This document shows positions 25,888 to 33,973 of a stretch of DNA of 38,074 nt, in pieces. Numbering within the stretch: the first letter of the stretch is position 1; each line of letters begins with the position of its first letter. Source of the DNA: Rhizobium sp. Leaf453 (GTDB lineage: Bacteria; Pseudomonadota; Alphaproteobacteria; Rhizobiales; Rhizobiaceae); NCBI RefSeq assembly GCF_001425605.1, contig NZ_LMRG01000011.1, forward strand, positions 37,374 to 75,447, in the 5' to 3' direction. The position numbers and the translations under genes were made by a program. The notes under the pieces were generated by a model that saw nothing but the letters and a program-made list of their open reading frames with translations, was not told the origin of the DNA and did not search any database.

Positions 25888-28800
25888 ATGAGCGATATCG
25901 TGGTATTGGCCGGAAAGGCGAAAGGCTACCGTTTCGAGGCCGTCGATGGCCGGCTGACGGTCGTGGACATAGACGCCACCGATGGCAATACTGGCACAAC
26001 AAGCCTGACTGATGCAAAGACTGTCCGGTTTGACGACGGTGATGTCGATCTGGGTGCCGACACAGTCTCGCGGGTTGGAGAGGTCAAGATATCGAGCGCT
26101 TCAAACCGCGCGTCCCTCGTTCTCGACGATGGTAGCTACTATCTTTCTTGGCTGACATCCGTATCAAACAGCAACACGGATATTCACATTCAGCGTTACG
26201 ATGCGGCAGGCACGGCGACCGGAGACGAGGTTGGCGTCACTATCGCAGCAAGGGCCTCGGTCATTATCGACCCATCGGGAAGCTTTGTCGTTGTCGGTAA
26301 CGAATTTGATAGCGATGGCGTTGTCAACCGAACGTTTGTGCAACGCTATGACGCGATGGGGGGAATCGTTAGCGGAGAAGTCGATCTTGTAGATGCGTCC
26401 AAGGTCTACACGCTGAGCGATGGTGGCTTCGTTACCACCTCAGCCCGGTCTGACGGACTTTATGTTCGTCTCTACGATACCAATTTTGCCCCCATCAACA
26501 CAGAGACGAAGCTGGACTCTCCGTTGGACGCAGAGGCGTTCCGCGCGATAGCCGTAACGCAGTTGGAGGACGGTACATATGTCGTTTCCTGGGCAACCTT
26601 TAGAGTCCGAAATTATGGTACCGAAGACCAGTATTCCCAAAGATACGATCATTTACAGGTTTTTTCCGCCGATGGCACAGCGTTAAGCGGAGGAAAATAC
26701 ATGCCGTACACACCCGAGCAAGGTGTGGCAGCATTGCAAGACGGTGGTTTCGTTGTGACATCTGTAGACGAGGATGATTCTGCATACCCGGGTGACATTG
26801 TGTTGCGGCATTTTGATGCCGATGGCGTGCCGGTCGGCGGCCAAATTGCGGTGAGCATCACAACAGAATTCTCCCAAAGATCACCATCCGTTGCCGTACT
26901 TAGCGATGGTAGCTATGTCGTCGTTTGGCTGTCACAGCGCACCGCGTTCGGGAAAGACGACATTCTCGCGCGCCACTTCGACTCCGATGGCAATGCAATC
27001 GGCGGAGAAATACGCATCAACACGACAAAGGGGGACGCAAACTTTGTCGCCGGCGAGCGCTCCATTATTGCGTTGGCAGACGGTGGATATATCGTGAAGT
27101 GGACGATGGAAGATTCACCGGGCATCTTCACTCAGCGCGTTGACGCCAACGACAACCTCGCGGCTTTCGACATCAGCGGCACGGCCGGCAATGATACGCT
27201 CAACGGCGGCGCCGGTGTCAGAATCGATGGCCTTGCCGGTGACGATATCCTCAATGGCGTATTCATGGTGGGCGGCGATGGCAATGACACTTATTTCGTC
27301 AATAATGTCGTCGACAGGGTCATCGAAAAATCGGGGGGCGCCAGTGGTGTCGACACGGTTCGCGCCGGTATTGACTATGTCCTGAGCGACAACGTCGAGA
27401 ACCTCATCCTCACCGGCTCTGGGTACCTTAAAGGAACAGGCAACGACCTCGACAACACCATTACCGGCAACAACAGCCCATCCAATAAGCTGACGGGAAA
27501 TGGTGGAAACGATGTGCTGAATGGCGGATCCGGCAACGACACTCTCATTGGAGGCAGCGGCAACGATACGCTGAACGGCGGCCTCAGTGGCGACCAGATG
27601 GAGGGCGGAACAGGAAATGATACCTATTATGTCGATGGATATTCCGATCGAATCACCGAGGTCAGTAACCGCGCGTCTGGAGGCATCGATACAATTATTT
27701 CCACCATCAGCCTCAATCTCCACAGCCTTGTCGAAAATCTCACGCTTGCGGGAACGGCAAACGAGTCGGGCATGGGAAACAGTCTGGACAACATCATCAT
27801 CGGCAACAGCGGAAACAATGGTCTGAGCGGTGCTGCCGGCAAAGATACACTCGTGGGTGGGGCTGGGAATGACAGCCTCAATGGTGGGACTGGCATAGAC
27901 AGGATGGAAGGCGGCACGGGGAACGACTATTACTTTGTCGATCAGACTACTGATGTGGTGATAGAATCCAGCGCTTCAAACGGCGGGATCGACACCATTA
28001 TCTCCAGCGTCGCGCGCAGCCTCGGTGCCTATCAGGAGAACCTGACCCTGACCGACAGCCTGGCGATCAACGGCAACGGCAATTCGCTTGATAATACACT
28101 TATCGGCAATGCGAACGCAAACACCCTGCGCGGCTTCGACGGCAATGATGTTCTGGACGGTGGCGCCGGCGCGGACACCCTGGATGGCGGCATCGGAAAC
28201 GACGTGTTCATCCTCGCCAACGGCTTCGACACGATCATTGACAGCGGCGGCAATGACGTCATTCGTTCGACGATCAGCCGCACGCTCGTTGACTACAGCT
28301 TCATCGAGCGCCTCACACTTCAGGGAACGGACAATATCAACGGCACCGGCAACGCCTTCAAGAACACCATTACCGGAAATGATGGTGACAACACCCTGGA
28401 TGGCGGCGGCAGTCAGGATACGCTCGCCGGCGGCCTCGGCAACGACAGATACATGCTCGCCGCAGGGAACGACACCGTTAGTGACAGCGGCGGCATCGAC
28501 ACGATCTATTCGACGATCAGCCGTTCACTGATGAGCTATGCCGAGATCGAACGGCTGACACTACAAGGTGGAGCCAATATCAACGGCACGGGCAATCTGT
28601 TGAACAACAGCCTCGCCGGCAATACCGGGAACAACACCCTCATTGGCGCAGCGGGGAACGATATTATCTCTGGTGGCGCCGGCAACGACATCCTAATCGG
28701 CGGTACCGGCAACGACACGCTGACCGGAGGGTCCGGGAAGGACGCGTTCGTGCTGAATGCTCCGCCGAGCGCATCGACCAATGTCGACCAGATTGCCGAC

Positions 28801-29058
28801 TTCTCCGTTGCCGATGATACGATCAGGCTGGAAAACGCCATCTTCACCAAGATCGGTGCCGCAGGCGCGCTGTCTTCATCCGCCTTCGTCCGCAACTCGA
28901 CCGGCCATGCCACGACAAGCAGCCAGCGACTGATCTACGAAAGCGATACCGGTGAACTCTATTACGACAGCAATGGTAGCGCGTCTGGCGGCAGCGTGCT
29001 GATCGCCGTCATGGACCCGAACCTCGCCATGACCTACAAGGATTTTATCATCATCTGA
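25888..29058 (+). CDS. Large secreted RTX protein with seven propeller-like repeats and five RTX/spacer modules
   Basis: A 1056-residue protein without a Sec signal. Residues 1-60 form a short RTX-associated domain ending in KTVRFDDGDVDLG. Residues ~66-430 hold seven repeats of the type L-x-DG-G/S-Y/F-V-V-x-W ... QRYDxxG ... GGE, suggesting a seven-bladed beta-propeller. Residues ~430-953 hold RTX nonapeptides (GGxGND) arranged in five modules, each with a D-T/V-I-x-S...ENLTL/ERLTLQG...GTGNxLDN spacer. The last ~103 residues match the C-terminal module of the RTX protein at 19393 and end in DFIII, a type I secretion tail. GGGAGG lies six bases before ATG 25888. It is probably an extracellular or surface adhesin/matrix protein; no enzyme motif was seen. 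Confidence 0.88.
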   Translation: MSDIVVLAGKAKGYRFEAVDGRLTVVDIDATDGNTGTTSLTDAKTVRFDDGDVDLGADTVSRVGEVKISSASNRASLVLDDGSYYLSWLTSVSNSNTDIHIQRYDAAGTATGDEVGVTIAARASVIIDPSGSFVVVGNEFDSDGVVNRTFVQRYDAMGGIVSGEVDLVDASKVYTLSDGGFVTTSARSDGLYVRLYDTNFAPINTETKLDSPLDAEAFRAIAVTQLEDGTYVVSWATFRVRNYGTEDQYSQRYDHLQVFSADGTALSGGKYMPYTPEQGVAALQDGGFVVTSVDEDDSAYPGDIVLRHFDADGVPVGGQIAVSITTEFSQRSPSVAVLSDGSYVVVWLSQRTAFGKDDILARHFDSDGNAIGGEIRINTTKGDANFVAGERSIIALADGGYIVKWTMEDSPGIFTQRVDANDNLAAFDISGTAGNDTLNGGAGVRIDGLAGDDILNGVFMVGGDGNDTYFVNNVVDRVIEKSGGASGVDTVRAGIDYVLSDNVENLILTGSGYLKGTGNDLDNTITGNNSPSNKLTGNGGNDVLNGGSGNDTLIGGSGNDTLNGGLSGDQMEGGTGNDTYYVDGYSDRITEVSNRASGGIDTIISTISLNLHSLVENLTLAGTANESGMGNSLDNIIIGNSGNNGLSGAAGKDTLVGGAGNDSLNGGTGIDRMEGGTGNDYYFVDQTTDVVIESSASNGGIDTIISSVARSLGAYQENLTLTDSLAINGNGNSLDNTLIGNANANTLRGFDGNDVLDGGAGADTLDGGIGNDVFILANGFDTIIDSGGNDVIRSTISRTLVDYSFIERLTLQGTDNINGTGNAFKNTITGNDGDNTLDGGGSQDTLAGGLGNDRYMLAAGNDTVSDSGGIDTIYSTISRSLMSYAEIERLTLQGGANINGTGNLLNNSLAGNTGNNTLIGAAGNDIISGGAGNDILIGGTGNDTLTGGSGKDAFVLNAPPSASTNVDQIADFSVADDTIRLENAIFTKIGAAGALSSSAFVRNSTGHATTSSQRLIYESDTGELYYDSNGSASGGSVLIAVMDPNLAMTYKDFIII
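27348..28748 (+). repeat. Five RTX/spacer protein modules
   Basis: Within the large RTX protein, the unit of about 80-110 residues recurs five times. Each copy begins with VDTVRAG, IDTIIST, IDTIISS, NDVIRST or IDTIYST and continues through an NL/RL strand, G-x-GN and GGxGNDxL nonapeptides. The last two copies are the most alike, sharing IERLTLQG and NINGTGN, which suggests the most recent duplication. Confidence 0.75.
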
Positions 29059-29242
29059 GATACCGGCGCGCAAACGCCACTCAGCCGGACATCGAAGCGC
29101 CTCACCGGTCCGCGCCGTGTGAGACTTCGGTGACGCTGGCCCCATCCGGGTTACCCTGTAGACGTGCCAAGCAGACGTCCGGAGGCGACATTCACGCACT
29201 CAAGCCCATAAACCCAGATATGTCGTCACTTGAGATGCGAGG

Positions 29243-29327
29243 TGGTGCCCCGTGCCGGAATCGAACCAGCACTCCTCTCGGAACCTGATTTTGAGTCAGG
29301 CGCGTCTACCAATTCCGCCAACGGGGC
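29243..29327 (-). tRNA. tRNA-Leu (anticodon CAA)
   Basis: On the minus strand the acceptor arms GCCCCGT and ACGGGGC pair over 7 bp, followed by discriminator A and an encoded CCA (29243-29245). The anticodon stem CCTGA/TCAGG encloses CTCAAAA, giving anticodon CAA (reads UUG). A long variable arm, typical of class II leucine tRNAs, and a T-arm with TTCGATT are present. Total length is 85 nt with CCA. Confidence 0.96.
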
Positions 29328-29502
29328 ACGGATACCTTTGCGGTAGTAAAATGCGTGTACACGATGCGTTTCCAGGCGGTCAACCGGGATTTTGAATATC
29401 ACCGGCCGAGAATCACAAAACTGTGCAGTTCGCGCCTGCAGCAAGTCATTTACAGCACGACGGTTCCTGCTAAAAGGCTTTGACCTCAACAGGAAGAACC
29501 GC

Positions 29503-30090
29503 ATGCTCCGACGCCTTTACGACTGGACAATGTCGCTCGCCGCCCGGAAATCCGCAGAAGCCTGGCTTGCCATCATCGCCTTCGTCGAGAGCTCCGTCTT
29601 CCTCGTTCCCGCCGACGTTCTCTACCTGCCGATGGCGCTGGCAAAGCCGGAGAAGGCCTATCGCTACGCCTTCGTGGCGACGGTCGCGTCCGTGCTCGGC
29701 GGCATCGCCGGCTGGTATATCGGACACTATGCCTTCGAGACGCTCGCCAAGCCCATCCTGCATTTCTACGGCAAGCTCGAAGCCTTCGAGACGATGAAGG
29801 CTTCGGTGGGTTACGAGACGCTGGTGCTGCTGCTGGTGACCTCGGGTCTCGCGCACCTGCCGCCGATCAAGGTGGTGACCATCCTGTCCGGGGCCGCCAA
29901 TATCAATCTCGGCCTGTTCATCATCTCCGCGATCATCGCACGCGGCGCCCGTTTCTACATTCTGGCCTGGCTGCTGCGCCGTTACGGCGAGGAAATCCGC
30001 CATTTCATTGAAAAGCGGCTGGGTCTGCTTGCAGCGGCGGCCGCCGGTGTGCTGATCGCCATGTTCGCCGCCTATCGTTTCCTTGCCTGA
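29503..30090 (+). CDS. YqaA/DedA-like inner-membrane protein
   Basis: A 195-residue membrane protein with about four to five hydrophobic segments, of the YqaA branch of the SNARE-associated/DedA superfamily. Seen: FVESSVFLVPADVLYLPMALAKPEKAYRYA, then GGIAGWYIGHYAFETLAKP, and the re-entrant-loop region LAHLPPIKVVTILSGAANINLGLFIISAIIARGARFYILAWLLRRYG. Some DedA proteins recycle the lipid carrier undecaprenyl phosphate; that role is not shown for YqaA. The start at 29503 has AGGAAG six bases upstream. It is followed by dsbB after about 22 bp and is likely co-transcribed. Confidence 0.87.
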   Translation: MLRRLYDWTMSLAARKSAEAWLAIIAFVESSVFLVPADVLYLPMALAKPEKAYRYAFVATVASVLGGIAGWYIGHYAFETLAKPILHFYGKLEAFETMKASVGYETLVLLLVTSGLAHLPPIKVVTILSGAANINLGLFIISAIIARGARFYILAWLLRRYGEEIRHFIEKRLGLLAAAAAGVLIAMFAAYRFLA

Positions 30091-30112
30091 TCATTCCATC
30101 GTGCTGAATTCC

Positions 30113-30634
30113 ATGGAGCCCGCCTTGAGCGACAGCCTCACCTCCCCTGACCGCCGCCTCCTGCCCTCCTTCCTTGTGACGCTGGGCATGGCGGCTACCG
30201 TTGGCGGCGCGCTCGCCTTCGAGCATATCGGTGGCTATATTCCCTGCGCGCTCTGCCTGATGCAGCGCACGCCCTATTACTGGGGCATTCCGATCGGCAT
30301 CATCGCCATCGTCAGCTCCGTGGTGAAGCTGCCGGTGCGACTGACCCGCGTCCTGCTCGGCGTCATTGCCATCCTGATGCTGGTGGGTGCCGGCATCGGT
30401 ATCTATCACGCCGGCGTCGAATGGCACTTCTGGGAAGGCCCGGCGACCTGCGCCACCAGTGCACAGGGCGTCTCCTCCAATGTCGGCGACCTGCTCGGCG
30501 ATCTCGACAGCAAGCACGGCCCCTCCTGCACGGACGCGGCGCTGCGCGTGCTGGGGCTATCGTTTGCCGGGTGGAACGTGATTGCGAGCGTGATTTTGGC
30601 TGGGATTGCGCTGCGTGGGGTGAGGACGAAGTAA
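30113..30634 (+). CDS. dsbB: Disulfide bond formation protein B
   Basis: A 173-residue membrane protein with four hydrophobic segments that would reoxidise DsbA and pass electrons to quinone. The first redox pair is C45-A-L-C48 (IPCALCLMQRTPYYWG), and the second periplasmic pair is C113 and C139 (ATCATS and GPSCTD). This is the DsbB layout. The start is uncertain: ATG 30113 lacks a clear ribosome site, TTG 30083 overlaps the upstream stop, and TTG 30125 has GGAG six bases before it. Linked to the YqaA gene on the same strand. Confidence 0.87.
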   Translation: MEPALSDSLTSPDRRLLPSFLVTLGMAATVGGALAFEHIGGYIPCALCLMQRTPYYWGIPIGIIAIVSSVVKLPVRLTRVLLGVIAILMLVGAGIGIYHAGVEWHFWEGPATCATSAQGVSSNVGDLLGDLDSKHGPSCTDAALRVLGLSFAGWNVIASVILAGIALRGVRTK

Positions 30635-30687
30635 GTCCAGCGGGATTATGGCCTCAGCACGAAACCTAGCCAAGAAAAGTCTGTGTT

Positions 30688-31131
30688 TCAGGCAGCTTCG
30701 TAGGCACATCGCGCAATGAACTGAAGAATGCCATCAAACTCGGTTCGGATCAGACCGCCGTCTGTATTCCAGTAAAGAATGGTCTCCGTCACGATGCCGT
30801 CATCAACCTTCATCACATACAAGCCTCCTGCCTCGTCGTCCGAGATAGCCAGCAACCCTGCCGGCAGGAAGGGGGATGCTTCGGACTGTTTCAGCGGAAG
30901 ATAAAACTCGCTGTCCGGGTCGGCAGAAAAGATATTGGTAAAGCCAAAATATCCACCGCCATAAATTTGCAGAAATGCCCGATACGAAGCCGGCAAACGC
31001 AGGCCGATTTCATCCTCCACCCTTTTCAACTGAACTTCAGTTGCCGGGCGATCAGATGTTGCCGGCCCAAAAAGAGATGGCTTTTGCAGCTTGTAGTGTT
31101 CATGAATTTTGTTGAATTCTTCCATCGTCAT
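30688..31131 (-). CDS. SMI1/KNR4 (SUKH) family protein
   Basis: A 147-residue soluble protein. The SUKH signature is seen: VQLKRVEDEIGLRLPASYRAFLQIYGGGYFGFTNIFSADPDSEFYLP, then LLAISDDEAGGLYVMKVDDG. In bacteria this superfamily is best known as immunity proteins against polymorphic toxins, though orphan members are common. No toxin gene is adjacent. It lies 39 bp after the sunset-like gene on the same strand, so they probably share a transcript. It is less GC-rich than its neighbours. Confidence 0.85.
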   Translation of the reverse strand: MTMEEFNKIHEHYKLQKPSLFGPATSDRPATEVQLKRVEDEIGLRLPASYRAFLQIYGGGYFGFTNIFSADPDSEFYLPLKQSEASPFLPAGLLAISDDEAGGLYVMKVDDGIVTETILYWNTDGGLIRTEFDGILQFIARCAYEAA

Positions 31132-31170
31132 AACGCAATCCCGTTGTATGGCATTCCAGATCGGGGAAAA

Positions 31171-31554
31171 TCAGATTTTCGCTCGCCGCCAACCCGCCGC
31201 CTGAGCTTCGTCTTCCGAGCAAAACCATCTCTCGCCATTCAGCCATGAAATCAAGGCATCGTCGTAGTAACTGTCTGCCGGCAGATGGTAGATTTTTTCT
31301 CGGTCCTCAGCGGCGATATTGCCTTTGATATCGCAGGCAGGATCGTAGATGTGGCGCGGAATATGGATCCATCCACCAGCAACAAGAAATGAGGTAGCGG
31401 CAACAGCCAAAAAGGTGATGGCAACAACGAAACCGAATGACAACGTTCCGGAAATATGCTTCGCCGACCGTTGAATATCCTCGCTCAAAACAGCGAATTT
31501 TTGAGACGGATCGCCGTGTTTTACCCGCCGAAAAAGCGTTACATTTTTTGCCAT
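31171..31554 (-). CDS. Single-pass membrane protein with a C-terminal sunset-like domain
   Basis: A 127-residue protein. A basic N-terminus is followed by one membrane segment at about 39-62 (LSFGFVVAITFLAVAATSFLVAGG). The C-terminal domain (CDIKGNIAAEDREKIYHLPADSYYDD, then NGERWFCSEDEAQAAGWRRAKI) resembles the small module at the end of rhizobial secreted nuclease/ExoI-like proteins, which I recall as the sunset domain. Two cysteines (in PACDIKG and RWFCSE) could be paired outside the membrane. No nuclease domain is present. ATG 31554 is preferred to a TTG five codons upstream. It probably forms a transcript with the SMI1/KNR4 gene. Confidence 0.7.
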   Translation of the reverse strand: MAKNVTLFRRVKHGDPSQKFAVLSEDIQRSAKHISGTLSFGFVVAITFLAVAATSFLVAGGWIHIPRHIYDPACDIKGNIAAEDREKIYHLPADSYYDDALISWLNGERWFCSEDEAQAAGWRRAKI

Positions 31555-31678
31555 AATGCAGGGTGACAAAAAAATCTGAAATTAGAATAAAGCCTGCCCA
31601 CGCGTGGGGCACAAAACCACAGAGGCTAACTGGCCAAGAATTGGCTGGTCACCTTTTAGCAGCACGGAAAGCCAGCCC

Positions 31679-32236
31679 TTAAGGCTGCAGTTCCACATCC
31701 CAATAGAGATAGTCCATCCAGCTTTCGTGCAGATGGTTCGGCGGGAAGAGGCGGCCGTTGTTGTGGAGGTCCTGCACCGTCGGGTGGAAGGGCTTCTGGT
31801 GCGGGAACATACCGGCCTGGCGCGGCAGCTTGCCGCCCTTGCGCAGATTGCAGGGCGAGCAGGCGGCAACGACGTTTTCCCAGGTGGTTTGGCCGCCGCA
31901 GCAGCGCGGGATCACGTGGTCGAACGTCAGGTCGTCCGGCGAGCCGCAATACTGGCATTCGAACCGGTCACGCAGGAAAACGTTGAACCGGGTAAACGCC
32001 GGATGGCGCGAGGGCTGGACGTAGCTTTTCAGGCAGACGACACTGGGCAGTCGCATGGAGAAGCTGGGGGAAGAGACCTGATGATCGTATTCGGCCAGGA
32101 TATGCACGCGGTCTAGGAAAACGGCCTTGATCGCGTCCTGCCAGGACCAGAGCGACAAGGGGTAATAACTCAGCGGCCTGTAATCGGCGTTCAACACGAG
32201 CGCCGGAAGGCCATGTGGTGAGACTGCAATCGTCAA
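31679..32236 (-). CDS. HNH endonuclease
   Basis: A 185-residue HNH protein. A conserved N-terminal part (LVLNADYRPLSYYPLSLWSWQDAIKAVFLDRV) is followed by the HNH core: CQYC at 94-97, the catalytic D106-H107 in TFDHVIPR, N121 in WENVVAAC, and the second zinc pair C126/C129 with N130. This stand-alone family is widely conserved in Alphaproteobacteria; its biological role is not established. It starts with TTG 32236, with GGAG nine bases upstream. No methylase or restriction partner is nearby. Confidence 0.9.
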   Translation of the reverse strand: MTIAVSPHGLPALVLNADYRPLSYYPLSLWSWQDAIKAVFLDRVHILAEYDHQVSSPSFSMRLPSVVCLKSYVQPSRHPAFTRFNVFLRDRFECQYCGSPDDLTFDHVIPRCCGGQTTWENVVAACSPCNLRKGGKLPRQAGMFPHQKPFHPTVQDLHNNGRLFPPNHLHESWMDYLYWDVELQP

Positions 32237-32344
32237 GCCAGTAAACTCCTGCTCGATTCGGCACCTGCACCTTCTATATTAGGCGCGTTGCGTCAGGATT
32301 GTGAAGCCAAAAGGAAAAAGGAAACAAAAGATTCGGTTTTTACC

Positions 32345-32992
32345 TTAAGGTGTCACCGGCATGCCGTCGCGGCGCATTTCGGTGGCATAATAGGCCCAGA
32401 AAAGCCGCGCCGCGACACTGCGCCAGGGCGCCCAGATTTCCGTCAGCGAATCGAGTTCGCGGGCGGACGGCCGCATCTCCAGCATCAGGGCGTGCCCGAC
32501 AGCGTTTTGCAGCGCCACGTCGCCGACCGGAAAGACATCCGGATGGCCGGCGCAGAAGAGAAGATAGACTTCCGCCGTCCATCGGCCGACGCCCTTGATG
32601 GCTGTCATCTCGCGGATGGCGGCGGCACCCTCGATCGAACAGATCGCCTCAAGATCAAGCTCTCTCGACAGGACGGCAGCGGCGACCCGCCGCAGCGCAT
32701 CGGCTTTCGCCCTCGACAGGCCCAACTGGCGGCAATCGTCATCCGACATCGAATGGACGGTGTCAGCATTGATGTCTCCCAGAGATGCTTCCATCCGCGA
32801 CCAGATGGCGGCGGCGCTCGCCTTGGACACCATCTGCGAGACGATGATATTGGCAATGCCGCGATAGCCGGGATCAGTGCGACGCAGAGGCACGGGGCCG
32901 GCCTTCGACACGACATGCTCCAGCCGCGCATCGAGCATCACCAGCCCGCTCAGGCCGGCGGTGATATCCTCATGCGTGCGGATAATCCGCAT
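32345..32992 (-). CDS. alkA: DNA-3-methyladenine glycosylase II (AlkA-type)
   Basis: A 215-residue helix-hairpin-helix glycosylase that removes alkylated purines in base-excision repair. The HhH motif IKGVGRWTAEVYLLF is at 132-146, and the catalytic aspartate is D158 in FPVGDVALQ. It lacks the extra N-terminal domain of E. coli AlkA, as in the short bacterial forms. GGAGGAAG lies six bases before ATG 32992. It is divergent from gluQ, with about 90 bp between starts. Assignment is firm as to family; the gene symbol is by similarity. Confidence 0.9.
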   Translation of the reverse strand: MRIIRTHEDITAGLSGLVMLDARLEHVVSKAGPVPLRRTDPGYRGIANIIVSQMVSKASAAAIWSRMEASLGDINADTVHSMSDDDCRQLGLSRAKADALRRVAAAVLSRELDLEAICSIEGAAAIREMTAIKGVGRWTAEVYLLFCAGHPDVFPVGDVALQNAVGHALMLEMRPSARELDSLTEIWAPWRSVAARLFWAYYATEMRRDGMPVTP

Positions 32993-33082
32993 GGTCTGCT
33001 TCCTCCAGCGCCGACACCGTTTCGACGACCGATGGCCGGCCAAACCTATGGCCGGGTCGGCGTTTCCGTGGCAAGACAAGGT

Positions 33083-33973
33083 ATGGATGAAGCCTTGCCA
33101 AAACAACCCGTTTTCCGTTTCGCGCCAAGCCCGAACGGTCTCCTGCACCTCGGCCACGCGCTCTCGGCCATTCTCAACAACGATATGGCGAAGGCACGAA
33201 ACGGGCGCTTCCTGCTGCGGATCGAGGATATCGACAGGACCCGCTGCACGCCGGAATACGAAGCGGCTATTTTTCAGGATCTCGGCTGGCTGGGGCTCGA
33301 CTGGGAGACACCCGTCCGGCGGCAGTCGGAGCATCTCGATCTCTACCGTCAAGCACTACAAAAGCTGATCGACCGTGACCTTGTCTATCCATCCTTCCTG
33401 ACCCGCAGCGAGATCAAGGCTCGGGTTGCAGCATTCGAGAAAGATGGGAATATCTGGCCGCGCGATCCCGATGGCGCGCCGGTCTATCCGGGCGACGAGC
33501 GGGACTTATCCCCGTCGGAAAGACGGGACAGGCTTTCGAGCGGCAAGCCGCATGCCTGGCGGCTGGATATGGAAAAGGCCGTCGCCCAGTTGGCGGACCC
33601 TCTCAACTGGCAGGAAAGCGGCGCCGGGCCTGACGACGAAACCGGAGCGATCGTCGCCGACCCGGCCCGCTGGGGTGATGTGGTGCTGTCGCGGTCGGAT
33701 GCACCGTCGAGTTATCATCTGGCGGTGACGCTGGACGATGCTGAACAGGGCGTTACCCATGTCGTGCGCGGGCGTGACCTGTTCCACGCCACCTCTGTTC
33801 ACCGGCTGCTGCAGCGCCTGCTCGACCTGCCAGAACCGCTTTACCACCACCACCGCCTGATCCCCGGCGAGGACGGGCGCAAGCTTTCGAAAAGCAATCG
33901 TGATATCGGGATTTCCGCATTCCGCGAGACCGGCACGACGCCGGCGGATGTCCGTGCGATGATCGGCCTATAG
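33083..33973 (+). CDS. gluQ: Glutamyl-Q tRNA(Asp) synthetase
   Basis: GluQRS attaches glutamate to the queuosine at position 34 of tRNA-Asp. The 296-residue length lacks the anticodon-binding domain of full GluRS. Seen: the HIGH motif as HLGH (22-25) in FAPSPNGLLHLGHALSA, RIEDIDRTR, and the KMSKS motif as KLSKS (267-271). The zinc-ligand cysteines of the E. coli enzyme (CxC plus a later C) are absent; the segments read YPSFLTRSEI and YPGDER. ATG 33083 is chosen; an in-frame ATG at 33032 is possible. Its stop abuts the BrkB stop inside the palindrome CTATAG. Confidence 0.93.
   Translation: MDEALPKQPVFRFAPSPNGLLHLGHALSAILNNDMAKARNGRFLLRIEDIDRTRCTPEYEAAIFQDLGWLGLDWETPVRRQSEHLDLYRQALQKLIDRDLVYPSFLTRSEIKARVAAFEKDGNIWPRDPDGAPVYPGDERDLSPSERRDRLSSGKPHAWRLDMEKAVAQLADPLNWQESGAGPDDETGAIVADPARWGDVVLSRSDAPSSYHLAVTLDDAEQGVTHVVRGRDLFHATSVHRLLQRLLDLPEPLYHHHRLIPGEDGRKLSKSNRDIGISAFRETGTTPADVRAMIGL

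Noticed and set aside
27166..28740. Repetitive DNA considered as a CRISPR-like or satellite array
   Set aside because: The repeats are in frame, vary in length and encode GGxGND nonapeptides; they are protein repeats.
29226..29504. A short frame across the tRNA (PLAELVDAPDSKSGS...)
   Set aside because: This peptide is the well-known false translation of a leucine tRNA.
31625..31700. Small dyads after the HNH gene (GCCAA-GAA-TTGGC and CAGCC-N5-GGCTG) as a terminator
   Set aside because: Stems are only five bases and no T-tract is properly placed; too weak to annotate.
32288..33082. A 265-codon upstream extension in frame with gluQ
   Set aside because: It lies antisense to the AlkA gene and has no synthetase features; the HLGH region begins right after ATG 33083.
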